A program made the translations under genes and the position numbers. Below are positions 1 through 8,203 of a stretch of DNA of 64,000 nt, piece by piece; position 1 is the stretch's first letter, and the number at the start of each line of letters is the position of its first letter. This stretch comes from Bacteroidia bacterium. GTDB taxonomy: Bacteria; Bacteroidota; Bacteroidia; AKYH767-A; OLB10. The DNA lies in contig JAEUTH010000038.1 in NCBI GenBank assembly GCA_016788165.1, forward strand, positions 62,001 to 126,000, read 5' to 3'. The notes below the pieces were generated by a model. The model had not been told where the DNA came from and ran no database searches. It saw only the letters and a program-made list of their open reading frames with translations.

Positions 1-769
1 TCGATTTTTTTTCGGTTAAAAATAATTTCACATAACAGCCGGTTTTACTAAATATTATTTGTGCCGGTTTGGTTGCCGATAGATAACTTATTTCGCGGGT
101 GCGCGTATTAATGCTTTGCATAAGCGCTTCATTATAAATATCGCCCGGCTTAATACTTAAATAATTGTATAAAATAGCTTTTGATATTTTAGCATTGCCT
201 TCTATACTCATACTATCCACCACTAACCTGTTGCCGACTTGTATCATGTAGTCAGCAAATATTTTATCGTCTGATATTACCACACTATCCAAATAAACTT
301 GTGCAAATGGGTAGCCATTGTTTTCGTAATAACGTAACACTTTATCGTGTAGCTGACTTAGTTGTGCCGGTGTAAATGCTCCCTGCATATAAGTAGCAAT
401 ACCCAACATACGATATAAATATTCTTTATCGGACTGAAACCTTAAACCTGCCCATTTATACTTGGCACCAACTGTAACTGTTACTATGTATGTAGTATCA
501 TTTAACATGCTATCCGAAATCGAAGCAGCCAAATATCCATCGGCTTGCAATTTAACCAGCATACGCCATTGCGCTTGTTTAAGTTGCAGCGTATCAAAAT
601 ATTGTAACGGAATTTTTTCTTTGGCTATCAGGTACTTTATGTCCGGGGTAGTTGCACCATCCTGATTTACATAACTAGCAGTTAAAATTTGCGCATGCGT
701 TTTTATTTGTGTTATCAAACAAGTAACCCAAATAAATAGCGCTGCATAGTATGTAGCTTTTAAATTCAT
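1..769 (-). CDS. POTRA-domain outer-membrane protein, Omp85/TamA-like (partial)
   Basis: The reverse strand is open from an ATG at 769 to the window edge, about 256 codons, so the C-terminus is missing. Residues 1-27 form a signal peptide (MNLKATYYAALFIWVTCLI, then a cut after THAQ). The rest resembles tandem POTRA modules: an alpha-beta unit with NNGYPFAQV, then VDSMSIEGNAKISKAILYNY followed by KPGDIYNEALM, the usual pattern at a POTRA boundary in BamA/TamA-like proteins. By family, a 16-stranded barrel should follow beyond the edge. It would act in outer-membrane protein assembly or translocation. The start overlaps the ung stop (ATGA), so the two are translationally coupled, and no promoter was seen in between. 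Which Omp85 subfamily it belongs to cannot be judged from this half. Confidence 0.7.
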   Translation of the reverse strand, partial: MNLKATYYAALFIWVTCLITQIKTHAQILTASYVNQDGATTPDIKYLIAKEKIPLQYFDTLQLKQAQWRMLVKLQADGYLAASISDSMLNDTTYIVTVTVGAKYKWAGLRFQSDKEYLYRMLGIATYMQGAFTPAQLSQLHDKVLRYYENNGYPFAQVYLDSVVISDDKIFADYMIQVGNRLVVDSMSIEGNAKISKAILYNYLSIKPGDIYNEALMQSINTRTREISYLSATKPAQIIFSKTGCYVKLFLTEKKS

Positions 770-1452
770 GCTTGCGTAATAGCATCCCAACGTATTTCAG
801 CTACATTTTGTTGCAATAAAATATGGTTGGCTTTTGTAAAGTGTTTGCAACCTAAAAAACCACGGTATGCCGATAGTGGTGATGGATGTGGTGCTGTTAA
901 AATAAAATGTTTAAACGTATCGATTAAAACCGTTTTTGATTGTGCGTATTTGCCCCACAATAAGAAAACCAAACCGTTACACTGTTCGCTAAGGGTGCGT
1001 ATAACAGCATCGGTAAATTGCTCCCATCCAATATATTGATGTGATAATGGTTGATGCGCTTTAACTGTAAGCAACGAATTTATTAGCAAAACACCTTGCT
1101 GCGCCCAGGCAGTTAAATCGCCATTGGTTGGCAGCGGTATTTGACAATCGTCACTAAGTTCTTTAAAAATATTTTGAAGCGATGGCGGCAAATCAATGCC
1201 TTTGTTTACAGAAAAACATAGGCCATTAGCCTGCCCTGGACCATGATACGGATCTTGCCCCAATAGTACCACTTTTACTTTTGGGATTGGGGTTTGATTG
1301 AATGCTGCAAAAATTTGATTGCCGGGTGGATATATAATTTCCTGAGCAGCTTTTTCGGTTTTCAAAGCAGCTATTAATTGCTTAAAATATGGCTTGTCAA
1401 ATTCGGCTTGCATGGCATGCATCCAACTCGGCTCGATATTTATTTGGGTCAT
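766..1452 (-). CDS. ung: Uracil-DNA glycosylase, family 1
   Basis: Removes uracil from DNA to start base-excision repair. At 228 residues it has the normal family length. The water-activating motif GQDPYHG holds the catalytic Asp67. CFSVNKG contributes to the uracil pocket, LLINSLLTV follows, and the DNA-intercalation loop HPSPLSAYRG with the catalytic His lies near residue 190. All diagnostic residues are present, so it should be active. The chosen start (MTQINIEPSW) directly precedes the conserved N-terminal helix. Its last codons overlap the POTRA-protein gene downstream. No clear promoter box was seen upstream, where the tlpA terminator lies. Confidence 0.97.
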   Translation of the reverse strand: MTQINIEPSWMHAMQAEFDKPYFKQLIAALKTEKAAQEIIYPPGNQIFAAFNQTPIPKVKVVLLGQDPYHGPGQANGLCFSVNKGIDLPPSLQNIFKELSDDCQIPLPTNGDLTAWAQQGVLLINSLLTVKAHQPLSHQYIGWEQFTDAVIRTLSEQCNGLVFLLWGKYAQSKTVLIDTFKHFILTAPHPSPLSAYRGFLGCKHFTKANHILLQQNVAEIRWDAITQA

Positions 1453-1541
1453 TTTTTATCTGCTATTGGCTAATTATTAATGCAAGGATGTAATAATGCC
1501 CTAAAAATGAAAATGAAACGGGGTTGAGGTATCAAATAAAA

Positions 1542-1572
1542 AACCGGCTAAAGCTTACGCAGTTAGCCGGTT
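1542..1572 (-). terminator. Rho-independent terminator after the TlpA-like gene
   Basis: A perfect 10-bp inverted repeat (AACCGGCTAA / TTAGCCGGTT) surrounds an 11-nt loop. On the reverse strand it is followed by TTTTATTTG. It lies 29 nt past the stop of the gene ending at 1601 and insulates ung from it. Confidence 0.85.
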
Positions 1573-1600
1573 GTACGAAAATAATTATTACCCCTAATCC

Positions 1601-2122
1601 TTATTTTCTTAATTTTTCGATTGCTTGAATTAATGCATCACCGCGTAAACCTCTTGCAACAATTACACCATTTGCATCTAACAACCAGTTAGTAGGTATA
1701 GAATTAACACTATAAAGTTGCGCAGCTTTCGAATGCCAACCCGCTAAATCAGAAACATGATACGGCCATGACAAACCATCGGCTTTAATGCCATCAACCC
1801 ACTTTTGTTTTTCCTGGTCTAATGATACGCTGTAAACCGTAAATCCTTTGGCTTTACCAATTTTTTCGTCTTTATATTTATTGTATGCAGCAACTACAGC
1901 CGGGTTTTCTCTGCGGCATGGGCCACACCACGATGCCCAAAAATCTAATAAAACCACTTTCCCTTTTAGGGATGATAAGGCTATTTCTTTACCATCGGGC
2001 GATTTAAATTTTAGGTCTATAGCTTTTTGACCTACTTCGATGCCGGTTGAAACCGATTTCTTTTGCGCCATAGTTAATCCGGTTGCCAACAACAGGCATA
2101 ATGTAATTGCTACTTTTTTCAT
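1601..2122 (-). CDS. TlpA-like thioredoxin-fold disulfide oxidoreductase, exported
   Basis: A 173-residue exported thioredoxin-fold protein of the TlpA/ResA/AhpC-TSA group. Residues 1-19 are a signal peptide (MKKVAITLCLLLATGLTMA), so it acts in the periplasm. The redox site is WCGPC with Cys66 and Cys69, preceded by LLDFWAS. The cis-proline loop is NSIPTNWLL. By family it reduces or isomerises disulfides in exported proteins or apocytochromes; the partner cannot be named from the sequence. It is a single gene with its own -7 box at 2148-2155 and its own terminator. A peroxiredoxin role is unlikely because the CxxC pair is of the thioredoxin type. Confidence 0.9.
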   Translation of the reverse strand: MKKVAITLCLLLATGLTMAQKKSVSTGIEVGQKAIDLKFKSPDGKEIALSSLKGKVVLLDFWASWCGPCRRENPAVVAAYNKYKDEKIGKAKGFTVYSVSLDQEKQKWVDGIKADGLSWPYHVSDLAGWHSKAAQLYSVNSIPTNWLLDANGVIVARGLRGDALIQAIEKLRK

Positions 2123-2147
2123 AGGTTATTTTTAATTGATAAGGCTT

Positions 2148-2155
2148 CAAATATA
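2148..2155 (-). promoter_or_regulatory. Candidate Bacteroidota -7 box for the TlpA-like gene
   Basis: On the reverse strand this reads TATATTTG, a match to TAnnTTTG, with 25 nt between it and the ATG. A TTG lies at 2183-2181, slightly farther upstream than the usual -33 spacing. Confidence 0.5.
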
Positions 2156-2226
2156 CTCCTAACGATTGAAATTGAATAATCAATGTTTGAGGCAACTTGT
2201 TTTAACAATAGTTTATAATGCCGTAC

Positions 2227-3534
2227 TTATATACGTTCTATTTCTGCACCCAAGGCTGCCAGGCGTTCATCTATACGCTCATAGCCACGGTCAATTTGCT
2301 CAATGTTATGTATTACACTTTTGCCTTTGGCGCTAAGTGCTGCAATTAGTAATGAAACACCTGCACGTATATCGGGCGATGTCATTTGAATACCACGTAG
2401 CGGGTATTTACGGTTTAGGCCGATTACGGTTGCACGATGTGGGTCGCATAGAATTATTTGTGCACCCATATCAATAAGTTTATCTACAAAAAACAATCGG
2501 CTTTCGAACATCTTTTGGTGTATCAGTACAGTACCCTGTGCTTGTGTGGCAGTAACTAATAGTACACTTAATAGATCAGGCGTGAGTCCGGGCCAAATTG
2601 CATCGGCAATGGTAAGTATCGAGCCATCTATGAAAGTGTCAATTTCATAGCGTTCTTGTGCAGGTATGTAGATATCATCGTCAATAAATTCCATTTTAAT
2701 ACCTAACCGTTGAAACGTTGCCGGTATTAAGCCCAAATGTTGCAGGCCCACATTTTTTATAGTAATTTCTGATTGCGTCATGGCCGCTAATCCAATAAAA
2801 CTGCCTATTTCAATCATATCGGGCAGCATGGTATGTGTACAACCCTGTAAACTTTTTACGCCTTCTATGTTTAATAAGTTAGAGCCAATACCACTTATTT
2901 TTGCGCCCATACTATTTAGCATTTTGCAGAGTTGCTGCAAGTAAGGTTCGCATGCTGCATTGTAAATGGTTGTGGTGCCTTGCGCTAAAACTGCAGCCAT
3001 TACAATGTTGGCAGTACCGGTTACCGATGCTTCGTCAAGCAGCATGTAGGTGCCTTGTAGTTTAGTTGCATGCACTGAAAAAAAATTATCCGATGCATCG
3101 AAATTAAAGGTTGCTCCTAATTTCTGAAAACCGATAAAGTGGGTGTCTAATCGTCTTCGGCCAATTTTATCGCCACCCGGTTTGGGGATGTTTGCTTTGC
3201 CAAAACGCGCTAGTAGCGGGCCAACTATCATAATACTGCCCCGTAATGCCGATGCTAACTTTGCAAATGTTTTCGATTCTAAAAATCCCAGTTGCACATT
3301 ATCTGCCTGAAACGTATAGCTGTTGTTGCCAATTTTATTAACGCTTACTCCCATTTGTGCCAACAAATCAATCAGCTTAATTACATCAACAATGGCCGGA
3401 ATATTATGGATGGTTACCAATTTATCGGTTAACAAAACAGCGCTTATAATTTGTAAGGCTTCATTTTTTGCACCCTGCGGTGTTATGCTGCCTTTAAGTT
3501 GGGTGCCACCTGTTATTTGAAAACTATCTTTCAT
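2227..3534 (-). CDS. murA: UDP-N-acetylglucosamine 1-carboxyvinyltransferase
   Basis: Transfers enolpyruvate from PEP to UDP-GlcNAc, the first committed step of peptidoglycan synthesis, in the cytosol. At 435 residues it has normal length. The substrate-binding Lys23 lies in GAKNEALQ near the N-terminus. The active-site loop is PGGDKIGRRRLDTH: the position usually held by the fosfomycin-target Cys (Cys115 in E. coli) is Asp122. Asp here is known in other MurA enzymes, for example mycobacterial and chlamydial ones; it keeps activity but removes the alkylation target. AroA is excluded by the GAKNE motif and the MurA-like loop. It is a single gene with a -7 box at 3553-3560. Confidence 0.96.
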   Translation of the reverse strand: MKDSFQITGGTQLKGSITPQGAKNEALQIISAVLLTDKLVTIHNIPAIVDVIKLIDLLAQMGVSVNKIGNNSYTFQADNVQLGFLESKTFAKLASALRGSIMIVGPLLARFGKANIPKPGGDKIGRRRLDTHFIGFQKLGATFNFDASDNFFSVHATKLQGTYMLLDEASVTGTANIVMAAVLAQGTTTIYNAACEPYLQQLCKMLNSMGAKISGIGSNLLNIEGVKSLQGCTHTMLPDMIEIGSFIGLAAMTQSEITIKNVGLQHLGLIPATFQRLGIKMEFIDDDIYIPAQERYEIDTFIDGSILTIADAIWPGLTPDLLSVLLVTATQAQGTVLIHQKMFESRLFFVDKLIDMGAQIILCDPHRATVIGLNRKYPLRGIQMTSPDIRAGVSLLIAALSAKGKSVIHNIEQIDRGYERIDERLAALGAEIERI

Positions 3535-3552
3535 ACACTTAGTTTATTTCGA

Positions 3553-3560
3553 CAAACTTA
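3553..3560 (-). promoter_or_regulatory. Candidate -7 box for murA
   Basis: The reverse strand reads TAAGTTTG, matching TAnnTTTG, with 18 nt between it and the murA ATG. No clear TTG at -33. The rest of 3561-3759 shows nothing else recognisable. Confidence 0.5.
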
Positions 3561-3759
3561 TTTCTATACGGGTTTGAATACATACTGTTTTTTTGATTTT
3601 ATAAAGAAGCTATTAACAGCGCTTTGTAAAAGGACGGCTGCTTAACATTGCTATTCAATCTTACAGAAAAATTGCAGCATAAATCAAAAAAAAGAATTAT
3701 CAAAATATTGCCCAAGGCATCGTTATAGTTTACCTATATAGCAACAGTTACAAATCTGA

Positions 3760-5460
3760 CTAAATGACTTTTTCTTGCTTGGTTAAAAAATTTAAAATCC
3801 ATTGAATAAATAATGCCAGGCACACCACACATAAGCAACCCAAAACATTAAGCCATAAAAAAGCCATAACATCATACCACCATGAGATAACAACTAATAT
3901 TTCGGCAATTATTGCAGCATAAAATACGGCAACACTGCCTACAACCTTACAAAATATAGCCACACAAAAAATACCCAAAATGGTTCCATAAAATAATGAC
4001 CCCATTATATTTACGGCTTCAATCAAATTACCCAATCGCGATGCATACATAGCGGTTATGATGCAAAAAACACCCCAAATAAAAGTAACCCATCTGCTGG
4101 CCTTAAGGTAATGACCTGCCGATGCATTGGCAACTACAGGTTTATAAAAATCAACTATGCAGGTACTTGTTAGTGCGTTTAATCCACTTGCAGTTGCACC
4201 CATAGCCGATAAAAAAATAATGGCTACTAACAGGCCTATTATACCTTTTGGCAAATAATTTATTACAAAACCTAAAAATATATAATTCGAATCGTTGGTA
4301 TCGGCTTGCTTATTATTTTGTTTGATAAGTGTTTTTACCGAATCGCGGATTGCTATCTTATTACTTTCCAATTGCTGCATGGTATGCGTTTGATTAGCTA
4401 TAGCTGCCGCATCGTTTTGCTTTAAATTTTGTACCAGTAATAAAGCTGTGTGTTTCTGAAGTAGCTGATTACTGTCAAATACATGTTGCATTTGTTCGAA
4501 AGCTAATGGTTGGTTTTGTTTTGATTGTTCTAATACCTGTTGATTAAAGAACATGGGTGGTGTGTAAAAAATATAACATACATAAACCAATACACCAATA
4601 AGTAAGATTAAAAACTGCATGGGTATTTTTAAAAAGCCATTCATTATTAAACCCAGCCGGCTTTGATTGGCCGAACTTCCGGTTAAATATCTGCCCACTT
4701 GCGATTGGTCGGTTCCGAAATAGGAAAGCTGTAAAAAAAATCCGCCAATAATGCCTGACCATAAATTGTAACGGTTATTAAGATCAAAACTTAAATCAAT
4801 AGCATTTAGCTTTTGCATTTTGCCTGCAATTTGTAATGCTTGCACAAAACCAATTTCGGCCGGCAGTTGCTGTATAATTAATATTGCTGCTAAAAATAAG
4901 CCGGCAAAGATGATAGCCATTTGCAGCATTTGTGTGTGCGAAACTGCTTTGGTACCGCCATAAACTGTATATAATATTACCAGACATCCGGTAACTATTG
5001 TGGTGGCAACAATATCGGTTCCTAAAATGGTTGACAACACCAATGCCGGTGCATAAATGGTTACGCCTGTTGATAATGCTCGTTGAAATAAAAACAGTGC
5101 AGCAGTAAGCAAGCGCATGCGCCTGTTAAAACGTTGTTCTAAATACTCGTAGGCTGTAAAAACATGCAAACTTTTATAAACGGGTATAAACCAAATGCAA
5201 ATAGCAATCATGGCTAAAGGCAAACCAAAGTAAAACTGCACAAATCGTAAACCATCGGTAAAGCCTTGCCCCGGTGCCGATAAAAATGTGATGGCACTGG
5301 CTTGAGTAGCCATAACTGAAAAACCAACAAACCAACCATTAAATTTTCTGTCGGCTAATAAAAAGGTGTCTATGGTTTTAGTACCTCTACTTTTCCAAAT
5401 TCCATAAATCACAATTACCGTTATGGTAAATATCAATACAAACCAATCAATACTACTCAT
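3760..5460 (-). CDS. Sodium:solute symporter (SSS family)
   Basis: A 566-residue inner-membrane transporter with the LeuT-fold SSS pattern. Helix 1 starts at once (IDWFVLIFTITVIVIYGIW). The sodium-site helix contains FSVMATQASAITFLSAPGQG. The family signature YTVYGGTKAVSHTQMLQM lies in the middle, and LSAMGATASGLNALTST corresponds to the second sodium-site helix. About 13 hydrophobic segments are visible. A hydrophilic, helix-prone insertion of roughly 90 residues (about 320-410, rich in Gln/Asn/Lys) sits between two helices. The start overlaps the stop of the 35-residue peptide by ATGA, and the LmbE-type deacetylase is upstream in the same operon. The substrate is unknown; a product of that hydrolase, such as an amino sugar or acylated sugar, is an inference. 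Confidence 0.9.
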   Translation of the reverse strand: MSSIDWFVLIFTITVIVIYGIWKSRGTKTIDTFLLADRKFNGWFVGFSVMATQASAITFLSAPGQGFTDGLRFVQFYFGLPLAMIAICIWFIPVYKSLHVFTAYEYLEQRFNRRMRLLTAALFLFQRALSTGVTIYAPALVLSTILGTDIVATTIVTGCLVILYTVYGGTKAVSHTQMLQMAIIFAGLFLAAILIIQQLPAEIGFVQALQIAGKMQKLNAIDLSFDLNNRYNLWSGIIGGFFLQLSYFGTDQSQVGRYLTGSSANQSRLGLIMNGFLKIPMQFLILLIGVLVYVCYIFYTPPMFFNQQVLEQSKQNQPLAFEQMQHVFDSNQLLQKHTALLLVQNLKQNDAAAIANQTHTMQQLESNKIAIRDSVKTLIKQNNKQADTNDSNYIFLGFVINYLPKGIIGLLVAIIFLSAMGATASGLNALTSTCIVDFYKPVVANASAGHYLKASRWVTFIWGVFCIITAMYASRLGNLIEAVNIMGSLFYGTILGIFCVAIFCKVVGSVAVFYAAIIAEILVVISWWYDVMAFLWLNVLGCLCVVCLALFIQWILNFLTKQEKVI

Positions 5461-5564
5461 GCAAACCAGATTGTAAATACATACATTAATAAAATTATAA
5501 GTAGCAGGAAAAATACCAGCGCTACATATAATACCGGCCAGTTTATTTTTGGTTCGTTATTCAT
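5457..5564 (-). CDS. 35-residue single-helix membrane peptide between deacetylase and symporter
   Basis: A short ORF: ATG at 5564, TGA at 5457. It encodes a charged start (MNNEPKINWP) followed by about 24 hydrophobic residues (VLYVALVFFLLLIILLMYVF, then TIWFA). It looks like a one-pass inner-membrane peptide. Its ATG lies inside the last codons of the deacetylase gene, and its TGA overlaps the symporter ATG, so all three are coupled. This packing argues for a real gene. Some SSS transporters have small membrane partners encoded next to them (YhdT beside PanF, DUF4212 proteins), though those are longer. No homology can be claimed; a role as symporter accessory subunit is an inference. Confidence 0.65.
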   Translation of the reverse strand: MNNEPKINWPVLYVALVFFLLLIILLMYVFTIWFA

Positions 5565-8049
5565 GTTTGGGTAATGCAAGCAGGTTAGCTATTAAGCGGT
5601 ATGCGCCTGTATTACCGGCCGGTAATTGTCTGAAAAATGCCAGGCCTGTATAAACAAAATTACCCTTACCATAGGGTGCAATAAGTAAACTGCCATTACT
5701 TGCTTTTTCATTCGGGTCGGCCATGCTAAGTGGCATTACGTAATTACTATCAACTTCGGTTGCAAAGTAAATTCCGCGTTCCTGTACCCAATTTTCGAAA
5801 TCGGAGGTTGCAATTTTATTAGGCTGCTGTAACGCGATATGCGGTGTTATAAAATTTACTGCAGCATTTTCATTGGTTACTCTATCGCGTGATATGGTAA
5901 ACGGATAAGGACCTATTTTTGATTTTACCGGTCCTACTCTGCTATTGGTATTGTATTGCACTATTAAGTTACCGCCTTGCTTTATATAATCCATTAACTG
6001 TTGGTAGTGCAGCGGCAAATCGTCATGTACATTATAGGCACGTACACCGGTTATAATCGCATCAAAAGCATGCAGGTTTGTTTTGCTAATTTGAGATACT
6101 TCCAATGTAGTAATTTCAAATCCTAATTGTTTCAAACAGTCGGCTACTTCGTCACCTGCTCCATTTATATATGCAACTTTTTTACCTCCGGTTTGGCAGT
6201 TAAGTTTTACCAGTTTGGTTTCGGCAGGTGTAAGAATAAATTGGTTAGGTATATGGTCGTAGTTAATTCTTTGTATGCTTTGATTGTATTTTTTTCCTTC
6301 AATTTCTAAGTCGGCCGATAGTATTCCGTTCGTGGTTTGTGTACCGGGTTTAAGTATGGCTTCAAATATAAGCTCGTCATTTTTATTGGTGAGATTAAAT
6401 GAAAACAAACTTGTATCGGCCTGCCAGCCTTTTGGTACACGTAACAATAACTTGCCACTAACATTATGCTTATTTGCCTTTATAACAAATGAAACTTTAA
6501 CCGGCTTACCATTTGCCGAGATGCAAACTTTATCAGCCATATTTACAGTAGCAGGCGGCAGTATTTCAAATGGCCTATACACTTCACCCTTTACCGGATC
6601 GGTGTATTTATAAACCACGGGTTGCGTAATTGTAAATGGCAGCTGATTAATAGTGAGATTAAATGTAACAGTGGCGTTACTTTTATTTAACGGTTGTCCA
6701 ATAAGCTGTTGGTCTTGCACATTAAACAAGCCATAAGTTCCTGTTTCGTTAAGCCAATATGGGTTACTAAATGCAATTGTTGACGGTAATGTTTCTGTAT
6801 GTTTTACAGTAAATAGCACATTGTTTTGCAAGGGTAGTTGCACCAACGTATCGTTAGTTATGGTTATTGATTTTAAATACACCTGTGCATTGCTGCGGTT
6901 AATAGCCTGTATATTGCAAGTAAAGGCATTGCCGGCAATACCCGTAAATTCAGTAGCCGCAGCTTCAACCCACAAACCTGCACAGGCAAATATCAGTTGG
7001 GTTACTTCTTTGGTTTTTTGTGCCTGCCAGTATTTTAAACCGGCATCGGAGGTATCTAACAACTGTAACTGTTGGTATATATGCAAAAGTGTGGTAATAC
7101 TTTTATCGGGAGCAAGTGCATCAAATTGTGCAATACATTTTTCGATGGCTGATCTAATATTATTTGCATTAAAGCGCGTCCAGGTAATATCAATGCCTTC
7201 TAAAATATCGGTATTAACGTTATCGCCCTTTAGCTGTTTAAAGTATTCTAAGTTTGAACCCCTGCCCCTGGCCGATCCAAAACCCTGGCTTTTATGGTTG
7301 CTGCGGCTGTTGGCTGCAATTTCGCCATAACCGGCACCCATTAAAACGTTGTATAAGCCTACATCTACTTTTATCTGATTATCGGCTGTAGTATTGTTGC
7401 CACCAAAATTAAAGATGTTCCAAAACAAACGTTTAGCTTGCCAGGTAGTTACATACTGCAACTGATTTACAAACATTTTTGGATTGGCCGCTGCATCAAA
7501 AGCTTCCTGAGCAAGTATAGCCGATGCTGTATGATGCCCATGCCCGCCTTCGCCTGTTGTAGGGAAACGACAAATAATTATTTCGGGTCTGAATTTTCGA
7601 ATTGCCCAAACTACATCAGCCAATACCTCCTGCTTATTCCAGATTTCAAATGTTTCGTCCGGATTTTTCGAATACCCAAAATCATTGGCTCTGGTAAAAA
7701 ACTGCTCGGCACCATCAATAGCCCGTGCAGCCAGCAACTCGTTGGTACGTATTAAACCTAAAGCTGCACCTTGCTCTTTGCCAATTAAGTTTTGTCCGCC
7801 ATCACCGCGGGTTAACGAAAGGTAAGCAGTGCGCATTTTCCGTTCATTACTTAGGTAGGCAAGCAATCTTGTATTTTCGTCATCGGGGTGAGCAGCCACG
7901 TACAATACCGAACCAACGGTATTTAATTTTTGAATACCCGCTAAAATTTGTGCACTGCTTAATGCCTGCATCTGCCCCTGTACGGTTGGCAGTATCAAAA
8001 AACATATTATGGAAAATAAGCATGCAATACGGGTGCAACATGGTTTCAT
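5557..8049 (-). CDS. Secreted PIG-L/LmbE-family deacetylase with C-terminal GATase-like domain
   Basis: An 830-residue exported protein. The start at 8049 (MKPCCTRIACLFSIICFLIL) gives a proper signal peptide; an in-frame ATG at 8088 would add 13 polar residues. Residues 45-280 are an LmbE/PIG-L domain: AHPDDENT with His54, Asp56 and Asp57, and GEGGHGHHTAS with His170/172/173, the expected zinc-binding set. By family it hydrolyses N-acetyl groups from amino sugars or related conjugates. The middle part is beta-rich. The end (about 650-760) has AYINGAGDEVADCLKQLGF and ITGVRAYN, resembling a ThuA/GATase-like flavodoxin fold. It heads an operon with the small membrane peptide and the symporter, suggesting periplasmic processing then uptake. 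A -7-like TTCATTTG (one mismatch) lies at 8084-8077. Confidence 0.88.
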   Translation of the reverse strand: MKPCCTRIACLFSIICFLILPTVQGQMQALSSAQILAGIQKLNTVGSVLYVAAHPDDENTRLLAYLSNERKMRTAYLSLTRGDGGQNLIGKEQGAALGLIRTNELLAARAIDGAEQFFTRANDFGYSKNPDETFEIWNKQEVLADVVWAIRKFRPEIIICRFPTTGEGGHGHHTASAILAQEAFDAAANPKMFVNQLQYVTTWQAKRLFWNIFNFGGNNTTADNQIKVDVGLYNVLMGAGYGEIAANSRSNHKSQGFGSARGRGSNLEYFKQLKGDNVNTDILEGIDITWTRFNANNIRSAIEKCIAQFDALAPDKSITTLLHIYQQLQLLDTSDAGLKYWQAQKTKEVTQLIFACAGLWVEAAATEFTGIAGNAFTCNIQAINRSNAQVYLKSITITNDTLVQLPLQNNVLFTVKHTETLPSTIAFSNPYWLNETGTYGLFNVQDQQLIGQPLNKSNATVTFNLTINQLPFTITQPVVYKYTDPVKGEVYRPFEILPPATVNMADKVCISANGKPVKVSFVIKANKHNVSGKLLLRVPKGWQADTSLFSFNLTNKNDELIFEAILKPGTQTTNGILSADLEIEGKKYNQSIQRINYDHIPNQFILTPAETKLVKLNCQTGGKKVAYINGAGDEVADCLKQLGFEITTLEVSQISKTNLHAFDAIITGVRAYNVHDDLPLHYQQLMDYIKQGGNLIVQYNTNSRVGPVKSKIGPYPFTISRDRVTNENAAVNFITPHIALQQPNKIATSDFENWVQERGIYFATEVDSNYVMPLSMADPNEKASNGSLLIAPYGKGNFVYTGLAFFRQLPAGNTGAYRLIANLLALPKHE

Positions 8050-8203
8050 ATATCTTTTAAAAAAGGAGGTGTTTTGCAAATGAATCATTTTTAGTTATGC
8101 ACTTTCGTTTAATTAATGTTAATCGAAAACAGTTTCGGTACATTAAGCTTAAAAAAAATGTAAGGTCATTGCATTCACATCATAGTTTATTCAATTTTAC
8201 CGC

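Noticed and set aside
8061-8094. AAAGGAGGT followed by an ATG on the forward strand, like a strong ribosome site
   Set aside because: The ATG at 8080 opens only four codons, and the site overlaps the start region of the deacetylase gene on the other strand; this phylum rarely uses strong Shine-Dalgarno sites.
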